From Planotetraspora thailandica (lineage in GTDB: Bacteria > Actinomycetota > Actinomycetes > Streptosporangiales > Streptosporangiaceae): a DNA stretch of 40,793 bases. The stretch lies in assembly GCF_016863335.1 (NCBI RefSeq), contig NZ_BOOR01000085.1, positions 1 through 40,793 of the forward strand, written 5' to 3'. The stretch's first letter is position 1; each line of letters begins with the position of its first letter. The notes under the pieces were generated by a model that saw only the letters and a program-made list of their open reading frames with translations, had not been told where the DNA came from and made no database searches. Shown one piece after another: positions 23,623-31,470 of the stretch. The position numbers and the translations under genes were made by a program.

Positions 23623-24058
23623 GGCGGCACCTCCTTCCGGATCGTGGAGCGAAGCGAACAAGATCAAACAACCATCATCATTGTAATGCCTCGGTGTGTT
23701 GCTTGTGGATAGATGGGGTGGAGAGACTTGGAGAGGTGTGTGAGCGGGGTTGAGGTGCACGGAGAGAGGCGATGACGGGGGGGAGGGGCGAGAGCTTGGG
23801 GGCGAGAGCTTGGGGGCGAGAGCTTGGGGGCGCGGCAAGGGGTTTCAGAGAGCGGCAGTGAAGCGGGGAGCGCGGACACGCGGAGTAGCCAGAGGCGGCG
23901 GGCAACATCGGCACCGGAGAAGATCCACAACAGGGAAGCGCGGCGGGCTGGAAGATCACGCAGAGCGTCGGCGAAAACGCCTCAACCTCGACCACGCGGC
24001 CGTCACACGGACGCACCGGCCCCCGGCCGGCACCTCGCCACCCGGCCTATCCCCGACA
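23623..24058. other. traA upstream region, oriT candidate
   Basis: 436-bp gap upstream of traA with no convincing gene. It contains the strong traA RBS, an AT-rich stretch (23655-23720) with CATTGTAATGCC at 23679-23690, and three perfect 14-bp tandem repeats at 23789-23830. MobF relaxases usually act at an oriT close to their own gene, so this is the best place to look for nic. Confidence 0.45.
23789..23830. repeat. Three perfect 14-bp tandem repeats
   Basis: CGAGAGCTTGGGGG occurs three times without change (23789-23802, 23803-23816, 23817-23830), in the non-coding region before traA. This could be an accessory-protein site array in oriT. Confidence 0.8.
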
Positions 24059-24086
24059 CATTGCAATGCCCGCGCTGAGCCGCCAG
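24059..24086 (+). repeat. 28-bp direct repeat, left copy
   Basis: Starts with the palindrome CATTGCAATG followed by CCCGCGCTGAGCCGCCAG. It is identical to 25107-25134. The two copies bracket about 1 kb containing the anchored-protein gene and a decayed small gene. Confidence 0.85.
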
Positions 24087-24218
24087 CGCCCCCCGGCGGG
24101 CCACACCGCGCGCGCAGAACTCCGCCGCGGGAGCGTCTTCTCCCAATACGGCGTCTGCTCAGAAGTGTCCTGCTACGCTGCGATTCGCCGCCGAAAAGAT
24201 CACTGCGCTAGAGGGCTG

Positions 24219-24929
24219 ATGGACTCCTCTGATCTCATAGCACTCTTGGGCTTGATAGTGGCCGTGGTAGCGATCATCGTGGCCACCTGCGCGGCCGTCT
24301 ACTACGGGCGCGTTGAGAAGGGCCAGCGGCGGCTCCGGGCTTGGAAGGCTGTGCAGGCAGGTGTGTTCGTCGGAGCGGTACTGCTCGTCGTAGTCGGCGG
24401 CGGGTGGCTACTCACGCGTGGCAACAGCTCCGGACAAACTGCTTCTGGCACGGGCCCGGCCCCTGCCCCATCGTCTCCTGACGCTGGCCCATCGCGTACC
24501 CCATCACCGGCGACTCCCAGCACCAGCCAGACGGGCGCAGCCAGCGCCCCCGGTGGGTGTCGGGGAGCTATCAACCTTAATCACGCTCCGGTCTCGGCGA
24601 ATCCATGCATCAGCGTGGTCGACGGCCACCTACAGCTCGTCAGTCACGTGACAGCACTGCAGCCGGGAAAGGTCACCGTGTTCGTGTGGCTCACTGACGG
24701 CAACACGTACCGGCCCGACGTCCCACCCCACCGATGCAACTTCGATCTCGCGGCCGGGCAGACCGAGACCTGCTCGACTCGAGTCCAACCCGACCGGCCG
24801 GGAACGGACTGGGTAGCCGCCACCGAAGCCGAAAAGGGATCCGCTGACTACCCATCAGGGTGGAACAGCTTCCCGCACGTGGCCGGCACCCAAAGCGGTC
24901 ACCGGGTGACCTGGCCACTGCAGAACTAG
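24219..24929 (+). CDS. Two-TM protein with Cys-containing outer domain
   Basis: 236 aa from ATG 24219, with GAGGG 4 nt upstream. Membrane segments lie at about 7-29 (ALLGLIVAVVAIIVATCAAV) and 47-66. They are followed by a Ser/Thr/Pro-rich linker (about 72-110) and a C-terminal domain of about 120 residues with four cysteines (GGCRGAINLNH, SANPCISVVDG, HRCNFDLAAGQTETC) and beta-type sequence. The linker and paired cysteines suggest the C-terminal part is outside the cell. No family is recognised. It is the only intact gene between the 28-bp direct repeats. Confidence 0.7.
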   Translation: MDSSDLIALLGLIVAVVAIIVATCAAVYYGRVEKGQRRLRAWKAVQAGVFVGAVLLVVVGGGWLLTRGNSSGQTASGTGPAPAPSSPDAGPSRTPSPATPSTSQTGAASAPGGCRGAINLNHAPVSANPCISVVDGHLQLVSHVTALQPGKVTVFVWLTDGNTYRPDVPPHRCNFDLAAGQTETCSTRVQPDRPGTDWVAATEAEKGSADYPSGWNSFPHVAGTQSGHRVTWPLQN

Positions 24930-24950
24930 CAGAAACACCAGATAGAACCC

Positions 24951-25085
24951 TCAGCCGCAGTCGTCCTCCTCGCGCTCCTGGTCCTCATTCCGGTCTGCGC
25001 CCGCCGGTCCCAACCATCGCCGGCCGACTTGCCGCCAGGGTCCCGGGCCGCGCTCGACTGGATCCGCGTGGCGGCTGGACGATCA
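24951..25085 (-). pseudogene. Decayed copy of the SMP-like small gene
   Basis: About 130 bp match 31090-31220. The minus strand reads AATRIQSSAARDPGGKSAGD and WDRRAQ, then loses frame through a deletion of about 11 bp relative to the other copy, and resumes as DRNEDQERE.DD in another frame up to TGA 24951. The N-terminal codons of the intact gene are absent. The intact paralogue is at 31090-31254. Confidence 0.7.
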
Positions 25086-25106
25086 CGCCCAGCGCTTGCG
25101 GGCACG

Positions 25107-25134
25107 CATTGCAATGCCCGCGCTGAGCCGCCAG
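25107..25134 (+). repeat. 28-bp direct repeat, right copy
   Basis: Exact second copy of 24059-24086, 1,048 bp downstream in the same orientation. Flanking sequences on either side do not match, so the shared unit is sharply 28 bp, as in an att-like or target duplication. Confidence 0.85.
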
Positions 25135-25226
25135 ATTGCCGGAAGAATCACCGACGCCACCGGAGATCCACCAAGATCGACCCATGCCCGTCCGCCGTAC
25201 CACCTTGCGCACCGAGACCTACTCCA

Positions 25227-25958
25227 TCAGTTCGTTCGTGAAGCACCAACGCTGGCCAGGAACATGTGCGAGGCAGTGTCGATCATCAGCTCGATCAAGG
25301 GCGGCCGAGTGTCTAGCATCCACTCAACGAGCAGCTCCTGAATCACGCCGCTGAGCCCTAGCGCGAACAGGTGGAGGTCTCCTGGGGTTCCTTGCAGTTC
25401 GCCAACGGCCTCTTCAATCAGGTGAGCGAACGTCGCGACCGCACGCTGCCGGGGGCCATAAAGGGCGAACCCTGCTCGTGTCACTTCCAGATGCATGATG
25501 CGAGCTCGGCGGGCGTCAGCAGTCACAAAACGCACGTACTGCTCGACGGCGGCGACGACCCGGGCCTCGATGGTCGGCGGGGCCTTTTCCATAGCCTGGC
25601 TCATTGAAGCGAAGGTGTCAGTGACACAGCGCTCGTAGACCTCTCGAAGCAGGTCTTCCCGGGAGGCAAAGCACTCGTAGAACGCTCTATTCGACATGCG
25701 TGCTGCCGCGCATAGCCGCTCGATCGTGGTGGCGTGGAACCCCGGCTCGGCGAACAAGATATACGCGGCGGTTATGAGGCGCTCACGCCGATCCGCAAGT
25801 CTCTGCTCCGCACTCATAGCTCTCTGGTCGCGTTGGAGGCGGCGGACTTCGTCGATGCTGGGCTGCGGAGTTCGCTGCCGCAGTTGACGCGCCCCCGCTG
25901 TGCCGAGCGATGAGCGCTCGATCATGCCGTCGAACTGCTCGTCAGCGGTGTTGCTCAC
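25227..25958 (-). CDS. TetR-family regulator coupled to a sigma-like gene
   Basis: 243 aa from GTG 25958, which overlaps the upstream TGA (GTGA). A 50-residue charged N-terminal extension precedes the TetR HTH: RLITAAYILFAEPGFHATTI, ERLCAAARMSNRAFYECFAS. The ligand domain includes TPGDLHLFALGLSGVIQELL and a VEWMLDTRPPLIELM motif common in TetR proteins of this type. A TetR translationally coupled to a sigma-like factor is unusual; it may control the pair. No divergent target gene is adjacent. Confidence 0.85.
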   Translation of the reverse strand: MSNTADEQFDGMIERSSLGTAGARQLRQRTPQPSIDEVRRLQRDQRAMSAEQRLADRRERLITAAYILFAEPGFHATTIERLCAAARMSNRAFYECFASREDLLREVYERCVTDTFASMSQAMEKAPPTIEARVVAAVEQYVRFVTADARRARIMHLEVTRAGFALYGPRQRAVATFAHLIEEAVGELQGTPGDLHLFALGLSGVIQELLVEWMLDTRPPLIELMIDTASHMFLASVGASRTN

Positions 25959-26806
25959 GATCTGTCGCCCCCCTGCAGATGTCTCTGCTCACTCTTTCTC
26001 CATCGGTACAGGGCCCCTTCCACCGCCCGAATAGAGGTTTCATCCAGGAGTTCGACGATCTCCTCCTGGGTATAGCCGTCGATCGTCAACGCAACGATCG
26101 CGCGGGTGCGCGCATCCACGCGTCCGAGATCGTCACGGACGCGCATATCCCCCAGCGCTTGCGCCTCCACACTGGTGATGAGCCCGGCCTCTGGGTCCAA
26201 CGTGACGGCCTCCCCTATGTGCGCACGGGTCCACTTCTTCTGCTGGACTCGGCGCTTTCGAAACTCGTTGGGGAAGATGTACAGGCAGGCCCCCATGAAG
26301 TAGGTCGGCAGGCTGGCGCCGCCCTCATATCGCCACCCGCCCTCGACAAGCGCGTGTTGGCGAAACTTAGGAAGGGCAAGGGCGACGGTCATCGTGGCGA
26401 GCTCCTCGCGAGCATCAGAGTCACGGTGGAGTTCCTCGAGTTCCGCCTCGCTGGGGGACAGAGCGAACTTACGGCTCGCAGTGAGCTTGAAGATGTAGCC
26501 GGTGTACATCCACCCGCGGAGGACCGACATCCCGTAGCGGGCTAGCTCTTCTTCGAACCTCTGATACCTGTCTCCGGTGAAGTTGCATCGGGCCAGCTCA
26601 TCGCGCAATCGCTGGTCAGACGCCCGGCGCTCCAGGCTTTCCTGAAGCTGCCGAGCTTCGGCCGCCCGCGTGGCCGGCATCCCCCTGAGCATGTCCGCCA
26701 ACGAAACGGGCGTGAGAGCGGAAGCGTTCGTTTCGGGAGGTTGTACCGGCCCGGTACGCGCGCTGACCGCGAGCAACTTGCCCGCCGCCTGTTCGCTGTC
26801 GCTCAC
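25955..26806 (-). CDS. Sigma-70-like / ECF-related regulator
   Basis: 283 aa from GTG 26806 (GGAAGG about 10 nt upstream); the frame is open further upstream to 26899. Residues about 95-190 contain the region-2-like sequence RFEEELARYGMSVLRGWMYT and SLPTYFMGACLYIFPNEFRK. Near the C-terminus is a region-4-like HTH, RTRAIVALTIDGYTQEEIVE and LLDETSIRAVEGALYRWRK. The layout matches a family of actinobacterial sigma-70-like proteins of unclear promoter targets. It lies directly upstream of and coupled to the TetR gene. It probably directs or modulates transcription. Confidence 0.75.
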   Translation of the reverse strand: MSDSEQAAGKLLAVSARTGPVQPPETNASALTPVSLADMLRGMPATRAAEARQLQESLERRASDQRLRDELARCNFTGDRYQRFEEELARYGMSVLRGWMYTGYIFKLTASRKFALSPSEAELEELHRDSDAREELATMTVALALPKFRQHALVEGGWRYEGGASLPTYFMGACLYIFPNEFRKRRVQQKKWTRAHIGEAVTLDPEAGLITSVEAQALGDMRVRDDLGRVDARTRAIVALTIDGYTQEEIVELLDETSIRAVEGALYRWRKSEQRHLQGGDRS

Positions 26807-27078
26807 CGTCCAGTGCCCTTCCCGTTGGTCTCGTCTATAGCCGCCCCGACATGCACGGGTCGGCTCCGTCAGCGGCCCGGGGGCTTCGCTGCTCCGCAAG
26901 CTCTCGTCGAACCCCCCAAACCGCCGACGCAGACGACCCTTGTAAGTGCGCGCCCGGCAGGCACCCCACGGATATTTTCAAGATTTTTTCCTGCGGGCCT
27001 TACGAGAGATTTTCGTGGGATGACACCGCGTCTGCGACTTACGAGACGAAGATCCGTCATCACCACAAGGAGACTTAC

Positions 27079-27267
27079 GTGACACCGCCGCCTGGCCCGC
27101 TGCTGTCTGTCCGTGCCGCTGTTGTTCTGCTACTAGCGGGCGTCGTAGGTCTGCTCGCAGGCGTGCTCGCCTATCTCGCTGGGCAGCCTCTGCCAGCAGC
27201 GCTCTTGGTGAGTGGCGGCGCCGTCGGCGGAAGTGTCCTGCTATTCCACACCCTCATCGGGCGATAG
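27079..27267 (+). CDS. Small two-TM protein
   Basis: 62 aa from GTG 27079, with AAGGAGA 6 nt upstream. Two hydrophobic helices at about 11-33 (AAVVLLLAGVVGLLAGVLAY) and 37-58 (LPAALLVSGGAVGGSVLLFH) leave almost no soluble part. Very similar small hydrophobic proteins are widespread in Streptomyces, and the function is unknown. It is divergent from the sigma-like gene; the AT-rich region at 26965-27010 could carry promoters for both. Confidence 0.75.
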   Translation: MTPPPGPLLSVRAAVVLLLAGVVGLLAGVLAYLAGQPLPAALLVSGGAVGGSVLLFHTLIGR

Positions 27268-27316
27268 ATGAACCCCACCGCCAAACCAGCGGCGGCCACA
27301 CCCCGCCGGTCCCGGC

Positions 27317-27592
27317 CTAGTCCTCCACGCCCTCAACGAACCACATGCCGCCGCGCTGCACGAGCTCCACCACGGCCGAACGCTGCCGACCATGAGCCCT
27401 CACATGGAAGTGCCGAACCCGGAGCTCCTCGACCGACTTACCGGCGTTCTCGCCCTCCCACCACGGGAGCATCTCCTCCCAGTACGGCTCCGCCTCCTCA
27501 ACCACCACATACGTCCGGCCCCACGCGCGGAACCGCGCAGGGAAGCCCTGGCCGTCGAGCTCGACCTCGGCCGGCTGGTGGTAGCGACGCAC
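27317..27592 (-). CDS. DUF6504-like small protein
   Basis: 91 aa from GTG 27592 (weak RBS). The sequence pattern RRYHQPAEVELDGQGFPARF, RTYVVVEEAEPYWEEM, PWWEGE and VVELVQRGGMWFVEGVED resembles DUF6504 proteins. Those proteins often sit near DNA-damage polymerase genes in chromosomes; that neighbourhood is missing here. It is probably a small beta-rich domain. Convergent with the small two-TM gene. Confidence 0.7.
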   Translation of the reverse strand: MRRYHQPAEVELDGQGFPARFRAWGRTYVVVEEAEPYWEEMLPWWEGENAGKSVEELRVRHFHVRAHGRQRSAVVELVQRGGMWFVEGVED

Positions 27593-27776
27593 AACGACAG
27601 TCTCGAACAGATGAACGCATGATCGCTGTCGGCCCGCCTTGTCCGGCCTTGGCCCGCATCAACTTCGGCGGCGGTGCCCTCTTCGCGCTTCTGGTAGGTC
27701 GCGCCGCGTCCGGCGGCCACGCAGTGATGCCGTTGTGCCTTCCGAGTTGCACGCGCTGTAGGCATTGGACTTCTAT

Positions 27777-27794
27777 GCTGTAGATAATTACAGC
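27777..27794. promoter_or_regulatory. Dyad over the promoter of the HTH-bearing gene
   Basis: GCTGTA-GATAAT-TACAGC is an 18-bp dyad 21 bp before the start codon at 27815. It contains TAGATAAT, which could be the -10 element, so a protein bound here would block the promoter. The downstream protein carries an HTH and may bind it. Confidence 0.5.
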
Positions 27795-27814
27795 ACCTTC
27801 GACTGAATAGGGGC

Positions 27815-29197
27815 ATGATGCCGCTGCACGATTCGTATCCAGTCGCGAACGGCCTTAGAACCGACCACCCAATCCCTGACCTGCCGTTCGTCGACGACTC
27901 TCACATCCCTCTCGACGATCCCCGCGCCCTTGAGGCGGTGGGCCGTCACCGCGGTGACGGCATGTGGGGCCGCCACGACGATTCCCGTCACGACGGAGGA
28001 TGGGCCGCCTTCACCACCGACCCCATCCGACACGACCTGGCATGGTCCGTGCGCTGGCATCCCGACCACGGCCGTTCCGTGGTGCTCTACCGGGACAATG
28101 ACGCGGCAGGCATGCACCACTGGCTCCAAAGCCCGGCGCTGCTGTTCCGGTCCGGTGGCTACTGGTTCGACGGCACATCCTGGTATCGGCCCCCGCAGGT
28201 GTTCGACCTCGCGAGCGAGGAATTCGTCCGGCGGCGAGTCCCTGCGGCGACCACGGTCACCGCTGCGGACCTGCTGACTACGAACAGGAAGCCGACAAGC
28301 AGCCACGTTCTTCACGTCGATGAAGTCGACCTCGATGCGCTGCCCTCGCCGGACCGCTGGCTGGACGATCTGGCGTCGTGGGCTGCTCAGCACCAGGGCC
28401 CGATCCCGTTGTCGCGATGCGTCGTGAAGATCTCAGCCCCTGAGCTCACGGGTGACCAGTTGGTCGGGGTAGCGGAAATGGCGCAGATCGCCGGCGTCGC
28501 CCCCTCGACCTTGCGGGCCTACATCTCCCGCAAAGAAGGAGACGTCCCGCAACCGCAGGCAACCGTCAGCGGGCGCAACGTATGGGCCCGGCCAGTGGCC
28601 GAAGAGTGGGCTGAACGGCGCCGCCGGTCTCCCGACAGCGTGGAAGAGACCATATCCATTCAGCACGGCGAGGCTTCAGTTCCTGCTGGCGTCGCGGAGG
28701 TCTGGGACAATTTCACCCGGTTCTTCGTCTCGTCTCTGTGGGAGAACCCCGATCGGCGCAAGCGGTGGGCGCTGCGATGGCGTACCCAAAGTGCGGTCGA
28801 AGAGGTCGCGAAAAGCCTCGGTTGGCAGGTCGCAGTCAACCTCGGCAACATCGTCCCTACGGAGGCCTTGGCAGCCACGATCCGTCACGCAGTCCTGGAT
28901 GAATTCGCCACTGGCCAGCAGCTCCGCCAAGAGAACGGCTTTGATCGTCACGATTTCTACGGAATCACGCCGCTGGTGGCGGAGATGCTCGATTGGCTTG
29001 TCCGCCACGAGCCCCATCTTGCGGGTGCCACCATCAACGAGATCATCGGCGAGGCCGAGCGTCGGTTGCAGATCTCCCGCGAGGTGAGTACGCGATCAAT
29101 CGCAACAGCGCTGGACCTGGACGGCAAGCTCGACGACGACACCCTCGACGAGTTCCTCGACAAGGTCGTGATCCCCTCGGAGAGGAAGAGCAGGTAA
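27815..29197 (+). CDS. Large protein with central MerR/AlpA-like HTH
   Basis: 460 aa from ATG 27815 (ATG 27818 is equally possible). The N-terminal 160 residues are His/Asp/Trp-rich and unknown ([34 protein letters not shown]). The central part at about 220-275 is an HTH of the HTH_17/AlpA kind: [20 protein letters not shown] then [20 protein letters not shown]. The C-terminal 180 residues are helical and charged. The N-terminal domain occurs in actinomycete proteins of unknown role. It is followed at 3 bp by a small gene and a terminator, forming an operon. Confidence 0.75.
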   Translation: MMPLHDSYPVANGLRTDHPIPDLPFVDDSHIPLDDPRALEAVGRHRGDGMWGRHDDSRHDGGWAAFTTDPIRHDLAWSVRWHPDHGRSVVLYRDNDAAGMHHWLQSPALLFRSGGYWFDGTSWYRPPQVFDLASEEFVRRRVPAATTVTAADLLTTNRKPTSSHVLHVDEVDLDALPSPDRWLDDLASWAAQHQGPIPLSRCVVKISAPELTGDQLVGVAEMAQIAGVAPSTLRAYISRKEGDVPQPQATVSGRNVWARPVAEEWAERRRRSPDSVEETISIQHGEASVPAGVAEVWDNFTRFFVSSLWENPDRRKRWALRWRTQSAVEEVAKSLGWQVAVNLGNIVPTEALAATIRHAVLDEFATGQQLRQENGFDRHDFYGITPLVAEMLDWLVRHEPHLAGATINEIIGEAERRLQISREVSTRSIATALDLDGKLDDDTLDEFLDKVVIPSERKSR

Positions 29198-29200
29198 CCC

Positions 29201-29386
29201 ATGGCGGACACCAGTGTCGGCATCGCGCAGGAACAGCTCGCCGCGGCGCGCGTACAGCTCAACGATGGCGCGCCCCTCGAGCTCCGCCTTCAGATCGGCA
29301 TGCTCGCTGCGCAGATCGCGATCGCTGAACGCCTCGACGGCATCGAGAAGAGCATCGACTTCGGGATTGTTGTGCGGCCCGAATGA
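29201..29386 (+). CDS. Small helical protein downstream of HTH gene
   Basis: 61 aa from ATG 29201, 3 bp after the previous stop, with an AGGAAGAG-type RBS inside the upstream gene. The product (MADTSVGIAQEQLAAARVQL ... IAIAERLDGIEKSIDFG) is almost entirely helical and amphipathic, so it may be a partner of the HTH protein. The small protein at 40289 has a similar helical character (AAAQEQL). It is followed by a terminator. Confidence 0.65.
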   Translation: MADTSVGIAQEQLAAARVQLNDGAPLELRLQIGMLAAQIAIAERLDGIEKSIDFGIVVRPE

Positions 29387-29404
29387 TCTGGCCCCTAAGT
29401 ACAC

Positions 29405-29443
29405 GTGAAAGCCCCGGGCGAACCTCATGCCCGGGGCTTTCAC
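29405..29443. terminator. Bidirectional terminator
   Basis: GTGAAAGCCCCGGGC pairs perfectly with GCCCGGGGCTTTCAC around a 9-nt loop. The AAAG/CTTT ends give a short T-run in both directions. It is shared by the plus-strand operon and the convergent HTH gene at 29468. Confidence 0.9.
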
Positions 29444-29467
29444 CCTGTTCAGCAGTGTGGCTACGTG

Positions 29468-30142
29468 TCAGCCCGGCAAGGACTCGCTCGGACGCGGGTT
29501 GGCCTCGGCGTAGATGGTGACCCTGAGAGAGCGCCAGGCGTTGGTCCACTGCTCGACGTCCGCCCCGCAGCCGCTCACGATGGCTTCCACCGTGCGGAGT
29601 CTGGGAAGCCCAGGCTTTGCAGGATTGAGCGCGTCATACAAGGTGGTCCGGGCGATCCCTGCCCAGGTCCCGGCGTCCCCCCGGTAGCGGAAGAGAACCA
29701 TGTCTGCAGGGGCGTCAGCCCACCTCCACAAGAGCCTGAGCTCGTACCGATACTCCGCCGGTGTGTTCGCACGCCACGGATCAGGGGCAACCACCGATCG
29801 CGCCGGCGAAGGCGAGGGCTTCGCTTCCTTCGGCGAGGACTTCCGCCGCGGGCGAGGCCTCCGCGAAGCACGGCTTTTACGAGTCTCGGCACCGGCCAGC
29901 TCCCATAACCCCCGCACGGTTGCGGGGTCCCCGCCGCATGCCTCGACGAACTTCTTGGTCACCTCCCACGAAGGGCATGTGTACCCGGCAGCGGCTGCAG
30001 CCAGGACGGACTTGGAAACATGAACGGCGTCCGCCAGCTGGTGGTACGGCGGGGAGTCCGCGAGCTCGCGCAGACGGCGAAGCTCGCGGGCCAGGTCAGC
30101 GACAGACCCTTCTCCCTCGATGGGGCGCTCAGGTCGAGGCAT
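29468..30142 (-). CDS. HTH regulator of the tiny-TM/HTH module, copy 2
   Basis: 224 aa from ATG 30142, with GAGGT 6 nt upstream. It has two HTH units joined by a basic Ser/Lys/Pro linker (about 95-120). The N-terminal unit is XRE-like: LARELRRLRELADSPPYHQL, ADAVHVSKSVLAAAAAGYTC, with SWEVTKKFVEACGGDPA. The C-terminal unit is NTPAEYRYELRLLWRWADAP, GIARTTLYDALNP and LRTVEAIVSGCGADVEQWTN. The second is related in layout to the C-terminal HTH of 5820-6620. It is downstream of a tiny two-TM gene, as in copy 1. Confidence 0.8.
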   Translation of the reverse strand: MPRPERPIEGEGSVADLARELRRLRELADSPPYHQLADAVHVSKSVLAAAAAGYTCPSWEVTKKFVEACGGDPATVRGLWELAGAETRKSRASRRPRPRRKSSPKEAKPSPSPARSVVAPDPWRANTPAEYRYELRLLWRWADAPADMVLFRYRGDAGTWAGIARTTLYDALNPAKPGLPRLRTVEAIVSGCGADVEQWTNAWRSLRVTIYAEANPRPSESLPG

Positions 30143-30183
30143 CAGCAGACCTCGTTGACGAGGAAACGCACGGCTGGTGGGCC

Positions 30184-30390
30184 TCAGCGGCTCTCGCTGG
30201 CCCGTGCGGGCAGAAGATCGCCGAGGGTCACGGCCAGCGCAGCGAGGGACACGCTCAGCGCCAGCGCGGGGTCAGTGCCGAGCTCGACGAGGACAACGAC
30301 GAAGACCAGAGTGAGGACCCAGATCAGGATCCGCACCTGAACAGACGTCTGGGGGAGGCAGGGCAGCAGAGTACGCGGAACGGGAAGCAC
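30184..30390 (-). CDS. Tiny two-TM protein of the TM/HTH module, copy 2
   Basis: 68 aa from GTG 30390, with GGAG 8 nt upstream. Two hydrophobic segments at about 20-38 (RILIWVLTLVFVVVLVELG) and 43-58 (ALALSVSLAALAVTLG) end with LLPARASESR. Length (68 versus 67), topology and the LLPR/LLPA ending match the gene at 6625-6828. It is 41 bp upstream of the HTH gene at 29468. A membrane partner for that regulator is plausible. Confidence 0.65.
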   Translation of the reverse strand: MLPVPRTLLPCLPQTSVQVRILIWVLTLVFVVVLVELGTDPALALSVSLAALAVTLGDLLPARASESR

Positions 30391-31089
30391 GGGGAGAGCT
30401 CCAAAAAGTTGTTGGTCCGGATGAGCACGGCGACAACTGCGCGCACGGAATCCCAAGCGGTTAGCCCTCCGCCTGGGACACGAGCAACATCACCAACCGG
30501 CATCATCCCGCACTGTGACGTAAACCGCATGCGGGAGATCACACACCGTGCAACTCGCCGGACAACTACGCGAGGACTCCCAGAGCGGGTCGATATATCC
30601 GTGATGCCGGGGTTCCCGCTTCTGATGCCAAATCGGAGCGTTGATGCGCTTGGAAGTGAAAACCCGCAGGTCAGCGCGGGTAAATGAGTCAGATGGAACA
30701 CCCAAAATGCTGGGGGTAATCGTACGGGCTGCGGACGTCAAATTGACGCCGACAGAGTACGAAGCTATGTCGAAATGATCCGCGCCAGTCCGGCAGCCTT
30801 ATGGATATCCCTTCCGGTTGGCAGACTGGACCCACCGAGAAGCCGGCGGGAGCCCCGCCGAGGGGCATCTGCCCTTGTGACTCGGCCGAGTGCGCCAGTT
30901 CGTTGGTCCGGATGAGCGCTTCGAAGATCGGATCACGGCCCTTCTGATTAGCCCCGGAAGGGCCGTTGTCTTACCCCCAAATCTCGGACAACCGAGCCGG
31001 ACAACTCTCATCACGACAGGCCCGGGAGCATGGCACCGTAGCCTCGGCCGTTCTCATCCACCTTGTCCGGCGCCGATGAGGCACCGACC
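30391..31089. other. Gap without a convincing gene
   Basis: Codon composition here is not that of a high-GC gene, and no start has a good RBS. The 16-mer GTTGGTCCGGATGAGC occurs twice, at 30411-30426 and 30902-30917. The first copy is just upstream of the tiny two-TM gene and could be part of its promoter. Confidence 0.4.
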
Positions 31090-31254
31090 TCAGCGGCGGT
31101 CGTCCTCGTCTTGCTCCTGGTCCTCGTTCCGATCCGCTGCGGACTGCGCCCGCCGGTCCCACTGATCGCCAGCCGACTTGCCGCCAGGGTTCCGGGCCGC
31201 GCTCGACTGGATCCGCGCGGCGGCTTCCTTGTCCATACGCCCGTTCTTGGTCAT
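31090..31254 (-). CDS. Small hydrophilic SMP-like protein
   Basis: 54 aa from ATG 31254. The sequence MTKNGRMDKEAAARIQSSAA, RNPGGKSAGDQWDRRAQSAA, DRNEDQEQDEDDRR resembles the seed-maturation-protein-like small proteins of actinobacteria (MDxEAAARIQSxxA...GG......RAQSAA). These are disordered, glycine-rich and LEA-like, and their role in bacteria is unknown. The acidic tail is characteristic of this copy. A frameshifted second copy lies at 24951-25085. The RBS is weak, so the call rests on the family pattern. Confidence 0.65.
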   Translation of the reverse strand: MTKNGRMDKEAAARIQSSAARNPGGKSAGDQWDRRAQSAADRNEDQEQDEDDRR

Positions 31255-31470
31255 GCCCGTGGCCTACCCACAGGTGCCACCGGAATACGGCAGACACGGG
31301 CCGCGCCGGGGTGCGTACCAGACAGAACAGGGGCTCTGTCCGGTCTCCGCAACCGCATCACCGCAGGTCAACGCATCGACGCCGGTTCGCTCGGCATTCC
31401 GGCCCCATATATCGGGCGGCGGACCGACGCCGAAACCCTCGCAATCAGCCTTGCCTCCTGACCTGCGGTT

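Noticed and set aside
30490-30741. Minus-strand frame of 83 codons
   Set aside because: Low third-position GC for this genome, TTG start without RBS and no recognisable pattern.
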